Assembly (NCBI GenBank): GCA_002399735.1
Contig: DHEF01000053.1
Location: forward strand, 125,707 to 156,058
DNA from: Chitinophagaceae bacterium UBA4857
Lineage (GTDB): Bacteria; Bacteroidota; Bacteroidia; Chitinophagales; Chitinophagaceae
Direction: 5' to 3'
Length of the DNA stretch: 30,352 bases
Shown: positions 24,233 to 30,352 of the stretch, piece by piece
Layout of the letters: every line of letters starts with the position of its first letter
Numbering within the stretch: position 1 is the first letter of the stretch
Notes under the pieces: generated by a model
What the model was told of the DNA's origin: nothing
Databases searched by the model: none
Seen by the model: the letters and a program-made list of their open reading frames with translations, nothing else
Translations under genes and position numbers: made by a program

Positions 24233-24384
24233 AATAGCTATGTAAGCATCACCTGCTACGATGATGTAGTAATAATAAAATTTATAAGTGAAGGTTTACT
24301 CCAATAGGTGGGTAGGAGCAGGATAGGTTTAATGCAAAAATGAAAAGGGTTAATGTTTACTAAAGGTAGTATTGCCAAAAGCAT

Positions 24385-24416
24385 TTACCAATACCACAAA
24401 CTGGTAATTTTTTTTC
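24385..24416 (+). terminator. Possible terminator or attenuator hairpin
   Basis: The 6-bp arms TTACCA/TGGTAA around an 11-nt loop are followed on the plus strand by an eight-T run. No plus-strand gene lies directly upstream, so it would act on a leader transcript of the S66 gene at 24513 or be fortuitous. The stem is short. Confidence 0.3.
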
Positions 24417-24512
24417 GTAATCCTACAAGGTTTATTACTATTTCTATGTGATAATTGTCAAACTGTATTTAATATTTATAGCTTATAATTGTAGTATAAA
24501 ACTTTTGTACAG

Positions 24513-25424
24513 ATGATTAAAACGCCTCCTTATTTAACACCCGGAGATACCATTGGTATAGTTTGTCCATCAGGATATATGGATGCAGCAAAAGCGGCTG
24601 AATGTATTCGTGTATTACAGGAAGAGTGGGGATACAAAGTTAAAGTTGGTAAGACTTTAGGCGGCGACTCTGAAAACTATTTTTCCGGTACAGAGGAAGA
24701 ACGGTTAAATGATTTTCAGCAGATGTTGGATGATGATGAAGTGAAAGCCGTTTTATGTGGTCGTGGTGGTTATGGCATGACGCACATTATTGATAAAATA
24801 AATTTTAAAAAGTTTAAAAAACACCCCAAGTGGGTAATAGGATATAGTGATATTACTTTGTTTCATACCCATCTTTATGCTAATTATTACATCTCATCGC
24901 TGCACTCACCCATGGCAGCAGCTTTTAACGATGCAGGTTATATAAACCGTTATGTACAATCATTAAAGCATGCGCTGGAAGGAAAGTGGGCAAAATACGC
25001 CTGTGAAGCATACGAACTGAATAAACCGGGTGAAGGAATTGGTGAATTGGTTGGGGGCAATCTGGCATTGTTAGCACATGGTATTGGTTCTAATGCAGAA
25101 ATAAAAACAAAGGGTCGTATTTTATTTATAGAAGATGTTGGAGAATACATATATAACGTTGACCGCATGATGCATCAATTGAAGCGTGCCGGGAAATTAA
25201 AAAATCTGGCTGGTCTTATTATTGGCGAGTTTGATGATGTAAAAGATACTACCCGTCCGTTTGGAAAAAATATTTATGAGTTAATATCGGAAATAGTAGC
25301 GGAGTACGATTACCCTGTGTGTTATCATTTTCCGGTAAGCCATACGGAACGTAATTATGCTCTAAAAATTGGCGTGGGCTATAAATTAAAAGTTACCAAA
25401 GCAAAGGTTACGTTGGAGGAATAG
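24513..25424 (+). CDS. S66 peptidase (LD-carboxypeptidase family), cytoplasmic form
   Basis: This 303-residue S66 enzyme has no signal peptide and is expected in the cytoplasm, where LD-carboxypeptidases recycle murein tripeptides. Its triad is Ser112 (IGYSDIT), Glu207 (FIEDVGEY) and His277 (PVSHTER), and it carries the conserved CGRGGYG. The start MIKTPPYLTPGDTIGIVCPSGY is the classical S66 N terminus. It is a clear paralogue of the gene at 21423, sharing many blocks. The two paralogues bracket the MNIO-peptide unit. Family S66 also contains MccF, which inactivates the peptide antibiotic microcin C, so a role in peptide immunity or processing is conceivable but unproven. The following 343 bp spacer holds a repeat and the katG terminator. 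Confidence 0.92.
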   Translation: MIKTPPYLTPGDTIGIVCPSGYMDAAKAAECIRVLQEEWGYKVKVGKTLGGDSENYFSGTEEERLNDFQQMLDDDEVKAVLCGRGGYGMTHIIDKINFKKFKKHPKWVIGYSDITLFHTHLYANYYISSLHSPMAAAFNDAGYINRYVQSLKHALEGKWAKYACEAYELNKPGEGIGELVGGNLALLAHGIGSNAEIKTKGRILFIEDVGEYIYNVDRMMHQLKRAGKLKNLAGLIIGEFDDVKDTTRPFGKNIYELISEIVAEYDYPVCYHFPVSHTERNYALKIGVGYKLKVTKAKVTLEE

Positions 25425-25448
25425 TTTTTTAAATGTGCTAATGGAATA

Positions 25449-25590
25449 CAATTTGGAAATTTGGTGATTTGGAAATTTGGCAATGAGGTTTTACGATAAA
25501 GTAGGAAACTTACATAATGCTGAATAGAATTGGTGCAGCAAAAGAGTGCGACGCAACAAAAGTTCAATCAAGGGTTGAACGTTGGGCTCC
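25449..25590 (-). repeat. Mosaic intergenic repeat, copy 7 (type II head plus tail module)
   Basis: On the minus strand this reads CCCTTGATTGAAC, TTGTTGCGTCGCACTC, TTTTGCTGCAC, the core CAATTCTATTCAGCATT and TATGTAAGTTTCCTAC. A tail CCTCATTGCCAAATTTCC with further AAATTTCC units follows. It shares the tail with copies 8 and 9. It fills most of the 25425-25767 spacer. Confidence 0.85.
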
Positions 25591-25618
25591 AAAAAATAAT
25601 TCTACTTGCTCAGTCTTT

Positions 25619-25637
25619 AAAGCCCCTTTAGGGGTTT
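25619..25637 (+). terminator. Weak terminator-like hairpin after the second S66 gene
   Basis: Arms AGCCCC/GGGGTT with loop TTTA are followed by only a short, broken T-run. It could terminate the plus-strand S66 transcript some 195 bp after its stop codon. Confidence 0.35.
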
Positions 25638-25654
25638 GGAGTATAACATAAAAA

Positions 25655-25679
25655 AACCGTTCCGTAAAACGGAACGGTT
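25655..25679 (-). terminator. Intrinsic terminator after katG
   Basis: A perfect 11-bp stem AACCGTTCCGT/ACGGAACGGTT with a 3-nt loop is followed on the minus strand by seven T. It lies about 90 bp past the katG stop codon. Confidence 0.92.
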
Positions 25680-25767
25680 ACACAAAACCATAACCTAATA
25701 AATTAGGCTTAGAGTGCTTTTGTGTACTATGCAATCAACATAGCGGAAACAAATTTAATCAAACTTA

Positions 25768-28047
25768 TTATAGTTCAAAACGATCAAGGTTCATTACTTT
25801 GGTCCAGGCTGCTACAAAATCCTTCACAAATTTTTCCTGCGCATCACTACTTGCATACACTTCGGCAATTGCTCTTAATTCTGAGTTAGAACCAAAAATT
25901 AAATCGGCACGTGTGGCAGTGTATTTTGTTTCGCCGGTATTGCGGTTGGTACCTTCAAAAACTTCTTTGCTGGCATCTGTTGCTTTCCACACCGTGTTCA
26001 TGCTTAACAGGTTTACAAAAAAGTCATTCGTTAAGGTTTCAGGTCGGTCAGTGAAAATACCATGTTTCGATCCGTCAAAATTGGTATTTAAAGCCCGCAT
26101 TCCGCCAATCAATACTGTTAGTTCAGGAGCTGTTAAGGTTAAAAGTTGTGCTTTGTCAATTAACAATGCTTCAGTAGCCACGGTATATTTTTTCTTCAGG
26201 TAATTACGGAAACCATCAGCAATTGGTTCTAATACAGCAAAAGATTCAACATCTGTTTGTTCATCATTGGCATCCGTTCTTCCGGCAGTAAATGATACGG
26301 TAATAGCATGGCCTGCATCTTTAGCTGCTTTTTCAACAGCGGCATTACCAGCCAGTACAATCAGGTCGGCAATTGAAACTTTTTTTCCGTTTGATTGTGC
26401 GTCGTTAAACTTTGTTTGAATACCGGTTAAAGTATCTAACACTTTTGCTAATTGTGTTGGATGATTTACCTGCCAATCTTTTTGTGGTGCTAAACGAATG
26501 CGGGCACCATTGGCTCCACCACGTTTATCCGACCCACGGAAGGTAGATGCCGAAGCCCAGGCTGTAGATACTAATTCTGCTACAGATAAACCGGCACTTA
26601 AAACTTTTGCTTTAAGTTCAGCAATATCTTCAGCGTTAATTAATTCATGGTCAACAGCGGGAACCGGATCCTGCCAGATTAATTCTTCCGCAGGAACTTC
26701 TGCACCCAGGTAACGGGCACGAGGGCCCATGTCACGATGGGTAAGTTTAAACCAGGCACGGGCAAAAGCATCAGCAAACTGGTCCGGATTTTCTAAAAAC
26801 CTTCTCGATATTTTTTCATAGGCCGGATCAATGCGTAATGATAAATCCGTGGTTAACATTTTTGGTGCATGTTTTTTATTAGGGTCATGTGCATCCGGTA
26901 CCGATGTGGCACCCATACCATGCTTAGGTACCCATTGGTGTGCACCGGCCGGGCTTTTTTCCAATTCCCACTCATAGCCAAACAAATTCCAGAAAAAGTT
27001 ATTACTCCATTTTGTAGGCGTGGTTGTCCAGATAACTTCCAGTCCGCTGGTAATGGTATCACCACCTTTACCGCTGCCAAAACTGTTGCTCCAACCAAGG
27101 CCTTGTTCTTCAATGCCGGCTGCTTCCGGGTCGTCACCCACATGTGTAGATGGTGCAGCACCATGCGTTTTACCAAATGTATGACCACCGGCAATTAAAG
27201 CCACTGTTTCTTCATCATCCATAGCCATACGTTTAAAGGTTTCACGTATGTCGTGTGCTGCTGCAAGCGGGTCAGGATTACCATCCGGTCCTTCGGGGTT
27301 AACATATATTAAACCCATTTGTACGGCTGCTAAAGGGTTTTCTAAATTACGGGTATGTATTTTACCATCAGCATCATCGTCCGATGAAACTACACCACCT
27401 TTTTTCTCCACACCTTCCGATCCGTCAGCGTATCTTAAATCGCCACCTAACCATGTTTTTTCCGATCCCCAATACACATCCACTTCAGGCTCCCAAACAT
27501 CGGCACGGCCACCGGCAAAACCAAAGGTTTTAAAACCCATTGATTCCAGTGCTACGTTACCGGCAAGTATCATTAAATCGGCCCAGGAAATTTTATTGCC
27601 ATACTTCTGTTTAATAGGCCATAATAAACGACGGGCTTTATCCAGGCTCACATTATCCGGCCAACTATTTAACGGCGCAAAACGTTGTTGTCCGGCACCT
27701 GCACCACCACGGCCATCGGCAATACGATAGGTACCGGCACTATGCCATGCCATGCGAATAAATAATGGTCCGTAATGGCCAAAATCTGCCGGCCACCAAT
27801 CCTGCGAGTCGGTCATTAATGCGGTAAGATCTGTTTTCAGTGCTTGTAAATCCAGACTTTTAAATGCTTCAGCATAATTAAAATCATCTCCCATTGGGTT
27901 TGATAAAGACGAATTTTGACGAAGCAGATTAACCTTTAATTGATTAGGCCACCAGTCGTTATTTTGCGTGCCACCACCAGCTACAGGCTTGTTCATACTG
28001 CCGTTGTGAAAAGGACACTTACTAATGTCGTTTGAACCGTTTTCCAT
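25768..28047 (-). CDS. katG: Catalase-peroxidase
   Basis: This 759-residue haem enzyme degrades hydrogen peroxide by catalase and peroxidase activities. The distal haem triad is Arg98, Trp101, His102 in RMAWHSAG. The proximal ligand is His289 in GGHTFGKTH. The Trp-Tyr-Met adduct needed for catalase activity is present as Trp101, Tyr248 (GLIYVNPEG) and Met274 (KRMAMDDEE). The C-terminal half (about 440-759) is the usual inactive duplicate domain. There is a ~25-residue acidic insertion near 205-232 (SSDDDADGKIHT), seen in one KatG subgroup. The N terminus lacks a signal, so it is cytoplasmic. It is divergent from oxyR across 400 bp. A one-mismatch -7 box, TATATTTA, lies 35 bp upstream. Expected to be peroxide-induced by OxyR. 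Confidence 0.97.
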   Translation of the reverse strand: MENGSNDISKCPFHNGSMNKPVAGGGTQNNDWWPNQLKVNLLRQNSSLSNPMGDDFNYAEAFKSLDLQALKTDLTALMTDSQDWWPADFGHYGPLFIRMAWHSAGTYRIADGRGGAGAGQQRFAPLNSWPDNVSLDKARRLLWPIKQKYGNKISWADLMILAGNVALESMGFKTFGFAGGRADVWEPEVDVYWGSEKTWLGGDLRYADGSEGVEKKGGVVSSDDDADGKIHTRNLENPLAAVQMGLIYVNPEGPDGNPDPLAAAHDIRETFKRMAMDDEETVALIAGGHTFGKTHGAAPSTHVGDDPEAAGIEEQGLGWSNSFGSGKGGDTITSGLEVIWTTTPTKWSNNFFWNLFGYEWELEKSPAGAHQWVPKHGMGATSVPDAHDPNKKHAPKMLTTDLSLRIDPAYEKISRRFLENPDQFADAFARAWFKLTHRDMGPRARYLGAEVPAEELIWQDPVPAVDHELINAEDIAELKAKVLSAGLSVAELVSTAWASASTFRGSDKRGGANGARIRLAPQKDWQVNHPTQLAKVLDTLTGIQTKFNDAQSNGKKVSIADLIVLAGNAAVEKAAKDAGHAITVSFTAGRTDANDEQTDVESFAVLEPIADGFRNYLKKKYTVATEALLIDKAQLLTLTAPELTVLIGGMRALNTNFDGSKHGIFTDRPETLTNDFFVNLLSMNTVWKATDASKEVFEGTNRNTGETKYTATRADLIFGSNSELRAIAEVYASSDAQEKFVKDFVAAWTKVMNLDRFEL

Positions 28048-28146
28048 TTTTAAAAGAAGTTTAAATGTGAATCAATCGTTTTAAATATACTTTATAAATA
28101 TTAATTGAATATTATCAGTTTTATTTTTTTTGTTACCAGCGTCCAT

Positions 28147-28190
28147 CCCCTGATTGAAGCCTCCCCAACCCCTCCGAAGGAGGGGCTTAG
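28147..28190. repeat. GC-rich CCCCTCC-GAA-GGAGGGG interspersed repeat
   Basis: The hairpin CCCCTCC-GAA-GGAGGGG (28169-28185) with adjoining GCCTCCCCAACCC belongs to a type of intergenic repeat common in Bacteroidota. It stands out as GC-rich in an AT-rich spacer and lies between katG and oxyR. Confidence 0.75.
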
Positions 28191-28220
28191 ATAGTGTCAT
28201 ATACAAAATACGTATTTTAT

Positions 28221-28366
28221 GTTACGAGCAACTGTGCCACTATCATCGTCTGTTGTGTCACTCACTTGTACGTCCGGTAATTCTATTCAGCACAGTGTAA
28301 GCCTCTTTACATTTTTATGTACCCCTCATTACCAAATCTCCAAATCATCTAATTTCCAAATTGTTT
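28221..28366 (+). repeat. Mosaic intergenic repeat, copy 8 (type I head plus tail module)
   Basis: Reads CCACTATCATCGTC, TGTTGTGTCACTCACT, TGTACGTCCGG, the core TAATTCTATTCAGCAC and GTGTAAGCC, then the tail CCTCATTACCAAATCTCC with AAATCATC and AATTTCC units. It lies in the 400-bp katG-oxyR divergent spacer (28048-28447), which also holds the GC-rich repeat and the OxyR-like site. Confidence 0.85.
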
Positions 28367-28428
28367 TCTTGCTTTACAAATTTGTGACAATACATTTAAT
28401 AAATCAAATTGATTAATTTTATACTCTT

Positions 28429-28443
28429 ATAGTTAAAATCTAT
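28429..28443 (+). promoter_or_regulatory. OxyR-type half-site upstream of oxyR
   Basis: This is a perfect match to the classical half-motif ATAGnTnnnAnCTAT, ending 4 bp before the oxyR ATG. The second half expected 7 bp away is not recognisable. An AATCA-AAT-TGATT inverted repeat lies just upstream at 28402-28414. The position would suit autorepression. Confidence 0.5.
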
Positions 28444-28447
28444 TAAA

Positions 28448-29389
28448 ATGACCATTGTACAGTTAGAATATATTGTTGCCGTTGATACCTGGCGCCATTT
28501 TGCCACAGCAGCTGAAAATTGTTTTGTTACGCAACCTACATTAAGTATGCAAATACAAAAGCTGGAAGAAGAATTAGACGTTAAAATTTTTGACCGTAGC
28601 AAACAACCCGTGGTGCCAACTGAAGCAGGCATAGAAATTATTGAACAAGCCCGTGTAATTATTGCCGAGCGCAATAATTTGTTAGAAAGCATACAACGTA
28701 AAAAAAGAACCGTAATGGGCGAATTGCGCATTGGTATAATACCCACACTGGCACCTTATTTACTACCACTGTTTGTACAACCGTTCACCAAAAAATATCC
28801 TGAGGTAAGGCTTGTGGTGCATGAAATGATGACAGAGCTGATGATTGCACGTTTAAGAGAAGGAAAAATTGATGCAGGTATTTTGGTTACACCATTACAA
28901 GAGCCCGGTATAAAAGAACTGGTGCTGTTTTATGAAGAACTGATGGTGTATGTATCTAAGAAAAATAAAGTGTACCAGAAAACATATGTATTGCCACAGG
29001 ATATTGACCCGAATAAATTGTGGTTGTTAGAAGAAGGACATTGTTTTAGATCGCAGATTGCTAATTTATGCGAACTGCAAAAAATGAGTAAGGAGTCAAC
29101 TCAGTTTGACTATGAAGCCGGTAGTATAGAAACCCTGCGCCGCATGGTGGAGATGAATGACGGTATTACCATTATTCCCGAACTGGCTACATTAGATATG
29201 CCGGCTAAACAAGCCCAACTTATCAGGCATTTTAAAAAGCCTGCACCTATGCGTGAAGTAAGTTTGGTAGTACACCGCAATTTTGTAAAAAAGAGTTTAA
29301 TTGACGTATTAAAACAGGAAATACTAGCAACTATACCTGATAAAGTAGTGAAAAATAAAGCCAATAATGTAATTGGGATTGAAGCTTAA
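28448..29389 (+). CDS. oxyR: OxyR, LysR-type peroxide-sensing regulator
   Basis: This 313-residue LysR-family activator senses hydrogen peroxide through a disulfide. The N-terminal HTH (about 1-60) reads FATAAENCFVTQPTLSMQIQKLEEEL. The sensor domain (about 90-300) carries the hallmark EEGHCFRSQIANLC, with cysteines at exactly 199 and 208, the same numbers and spacing as in E. coli OxyR, whose motif is GHCLRDQAMGFC. That makes OxyR rather than a generic LysR protein very likely. It is divergent from katG, its expected target. The ATG at 28448 follows directly on an OxyR-like half-site. A 6-bp gap separates it from the convergent hydrolase gene. A C-terminal extension of a few residues is unremarkable. 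Confidence 0.95.
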   Translation: MTIVQLEYIVAVDTWRHFATAAENCFVTQPTLSMQIQKLEEELDVKIFDRSKQPVVPTEAGIEIIEQARVIIAERNNLLESIQRKKRTVMGELRIGIIPTLAPYLLPLFVQPFTKKYPEVRLVVHEMMTELMIARLREGKIDAGILVTPLQEPGIKELVLFYEELMVYVSKKNKVYQKTYVLPQDIDPNKLWLLEEGHCFRSQIANLCELQKMSKESTQFDYEAGSIETLRRMVEMNDGITIIPELATLDMPAKQAQLIRHFKKPAPMREVSLVVHRNFVKKSLIDVLKQEILATIPDKVVKNKANNVIGIEA

Positions 29390-29395
29390 TAATGC

Positions 29396-30196
29396 TTATT
29401 GCAAAATGGTTTTTAAAGTTTGTTTGTACTCATCAAACTCATTTAAATTATTATGCTCACCATCTTTTATGCCCACAAGATTTATTTTATCATGCACAGC
29501 TTTTAATTGTTTAGCATGGCGGTAGGGTATAAGTCCGTCATTGGTGCCATGTAAAATTGTTACCGGCGCAATTACATCTTGTAAATAGGTATTGGTTGGT
29601 AAATGGTAATTAGATATCCAACTAATAGGATAAATAAGGGTGTAGTTACGCATCAAACGATCCATGCTGTAGTATGGTGTTTCTAAAACTAAATGTTTAC
29701 AATCTCTTATAGATGCCAGTTGTGCAGCAATTCCACTACCTAATGAGCGGCCATATAATATAATACTGTCTTTGCCAAAACTGGCCCTGGCCATTTTGTA
29801 TAAAATCATGGCATCATCATACAAGGTTTGTTCGGTTAGGGTGCCGGTGCTTTTGCCAAAACCCGGATAATCTGCTATCCATACTTCGTAGTTGTTTTGG
29901 GTAAAATCATTTACCCTGTCGGCGTAGTGTTCAACATTGTTGCGGTTACCATGAAAGTACAATACAACACCTTTACGTAAACTGTCCGGCACGGTAAATT
30001 TAATAATGCTGTTTATTTTTTCGACGTTTACAACCTGGTTTACTTCCTGAAAAGGTTGTTTAAATGCATAAACATGGTTGGCCGGTAAAGCCTTGGGTTT
30101 AAACAATAACTTATCCTGCACAAGGTATAAGATAAAGCCAATAGCTACATATATGAATAACAGTAAAAGAACCCAACGCTTAATTTTTTTTCGCAT
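29396..30196 (-). CDS. Membrane-anchored alpha/beta hydrolase (BEM46/ABHD13-like)
   Basis: This 266-residue hydrolase is tethered by an N-terminal helix (WVLLLLFIYVAIGFILYLV, after basic MRKKIKR) with the catalytic domain probably outside the cytoplasm. The fold is recognisable: an oxyanion HGN motif (YFHGNRNNVEHY), nucleophile elbow GRSLGSG with its Ser near residue 152, Asp in HGTNDGLIP, and His in DGEHNNL near the C terminus. This set is typical of the BEM46/ABHD13/YfhR group, whose substrates are unknown esters or lipids. An exact TACCTTTG promoter box lies 20 bp upstream of ATG 30196. Its 3' end faces oxyR with a 6-bp gap and no room for a separate terminator. Confidence 0.88.
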   Translation of the reverse strand: MRKKIKRWVLLLLFIYVAIGFILYLVQDKLLFKPKALPANHVYAFKQPFQEVNQVVNVEKINSIIKFTVPDSLRKGVVLYFHGNRNNVEHYADRVNDFTQNNYEVWIADYPGFGKSTGTLTEQTLYDDAMILYKMARASFGKDSIILYGRSLGSGIAAQLASIRDCKHLVLETPYYSMDRLMRNYTLIYPISWISNYHLPTNTYLQDVIAPVTILHGTNDGLIPYRHAKQLKAVHDKINLVGIKDGEHNNLNEFDEYKQTLKTILQ

Positions 30197-30216
30197 GCCT
30201 GTAAACGGTTAAAGCG

Positions 30217-30224
30217 CAAAGGTA
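30217..30224 (-). promoter_or_regulatory. -7 promoter box TACCTTTG for the hydrolase
   Basis: This is an exact TAnnTTTG on the minus strand, 20 bp upstream of the hydrolase ATG, predicting a leader of about 13-15 nt. Confidence 0.55.
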
Positions 30225-30251
30225 TTGGTAGGCGGTGAGAGAACATAATTA

Positions 30252-30312
30252 GACAATTATATAATTTGGTAATGAGGCGTTTTCCTTTTTGTAGGAAACT
30301 TATACAATGCCT
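30252..30312 (-). repeat. Mosaic intergenic repeat, copy 9 (partial)
   Basis: On the minus strand this is GCATTGTATAAGTTTCCTAC followed by AAAAAGGAAAACG and the tail CCTCATTACCAAATT. The GTAGGAAACTTA block is identical to copy 7. Head and full core are not recognisable, so this copy is truncated or diverged. Confidence 0.7.
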
Positions 30313-30352
30313 AAGATAATTTAATTCGGTATTAGTTATTGGATTAGCCTCA

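Larger units (their letters stand above)
24162..24512. other. 351-bp divergent intergenic region
   Basis: It separates the minus-strand peptide-MNIO unit from the second S66 gene. It contains the CTAACT/AGTTAG repeat (24216-24232) and a terminator-like hairpin (24385-24416). I see no member of the mosaic repeat family and no convincing small gene. No exact TAnnTTTG is present for either direction. Confidence 0.6.

Noticed and set aside
27248..27730. 160-codon open frame antisense to katG
   Set aside because: It lies wholly inside the well-conserved KatG catalytic domain and shows no recognisable motif.

Overview
This 30.4 kb window is AT-rich chromosomal DNA from a member of the Bacteroidota, most likely Chitinophagaceae or a close relative. 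The evidence is exact TAnnTTTG promoter boxes close to several start codons, weak Shine-Dalgarno signals, secreted proteins ending their signal peptides in AQ, a TlpA-type thioredoxin protein with a long N-terminal extension, a 7TM-DISM-type sensor kinase, and well-known Bacteroidota intergenic repeats. I find 19 protein genes and no rRNA, tRNA, CRISPR array, transposase or phage gene. The family-level placement is inference.

Layout. At 1-3060: shikimate kinase (aroK), a DUF423 membrane protein, and a convergent orphan histidine kinase. At 3061-8389: a repeat-rich spacer, then the housekeeping genes ftsK, a LolA-type carrier and ribF, all on the plus strand. At 8483-18758, all on the minus strand: a small lipoprotein, a TlpA-family protein, a secreted S9 (DPP-IV-like) peptidase, a DeoR-family regulator and a 1264-residue AsmA-like envelope protein. 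At 19079-21193: metG. At 21423-25424: two S66 (LD-carboxypeptidase/MccF-like) paralogues on the plus strand. Between them, on the minus strand, are a 71-residue peptide with a CPGCHSG motif and a DUF692/MNIO enzyme with a C-terminal partner-like extension. At 25768-29389: katG and oxyR, divergently transcribed. At 29396-30196: a membrane-anchored alpha/beta hydrolase.

The best candidate for an undescribed system is the two-gene unit at 22460-24161. The small Cys-containing peptide and the multinuclear non-haem iron oxidase family protein have the usual architecture of an MNIO-modified peptide (RiPP) pathway, here reduced to two genes with the partner domain apparently fused to the enzyme. The flanking S66 enzymes may be plain peptidoglycan recycling enzymes or, more speculatively, peptide-processing or immunity functions.

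A second theme is a family of mosaic intergenic repeats present at nine loci in the window. They share a TAATTCTATT-type core, one of two related head modules, and optional hairpin or tail modules. All lie between genes, and two hairpins in neighbouring copies differ by a compensatory base-pair change. Intrinsic terminators are clear after lolA, ribF, tlpA, deoR, the AsmA-like gene, metG and katG. A perfect 15-bp match to the classical OxyR half-site lies just upstream of oxyR.
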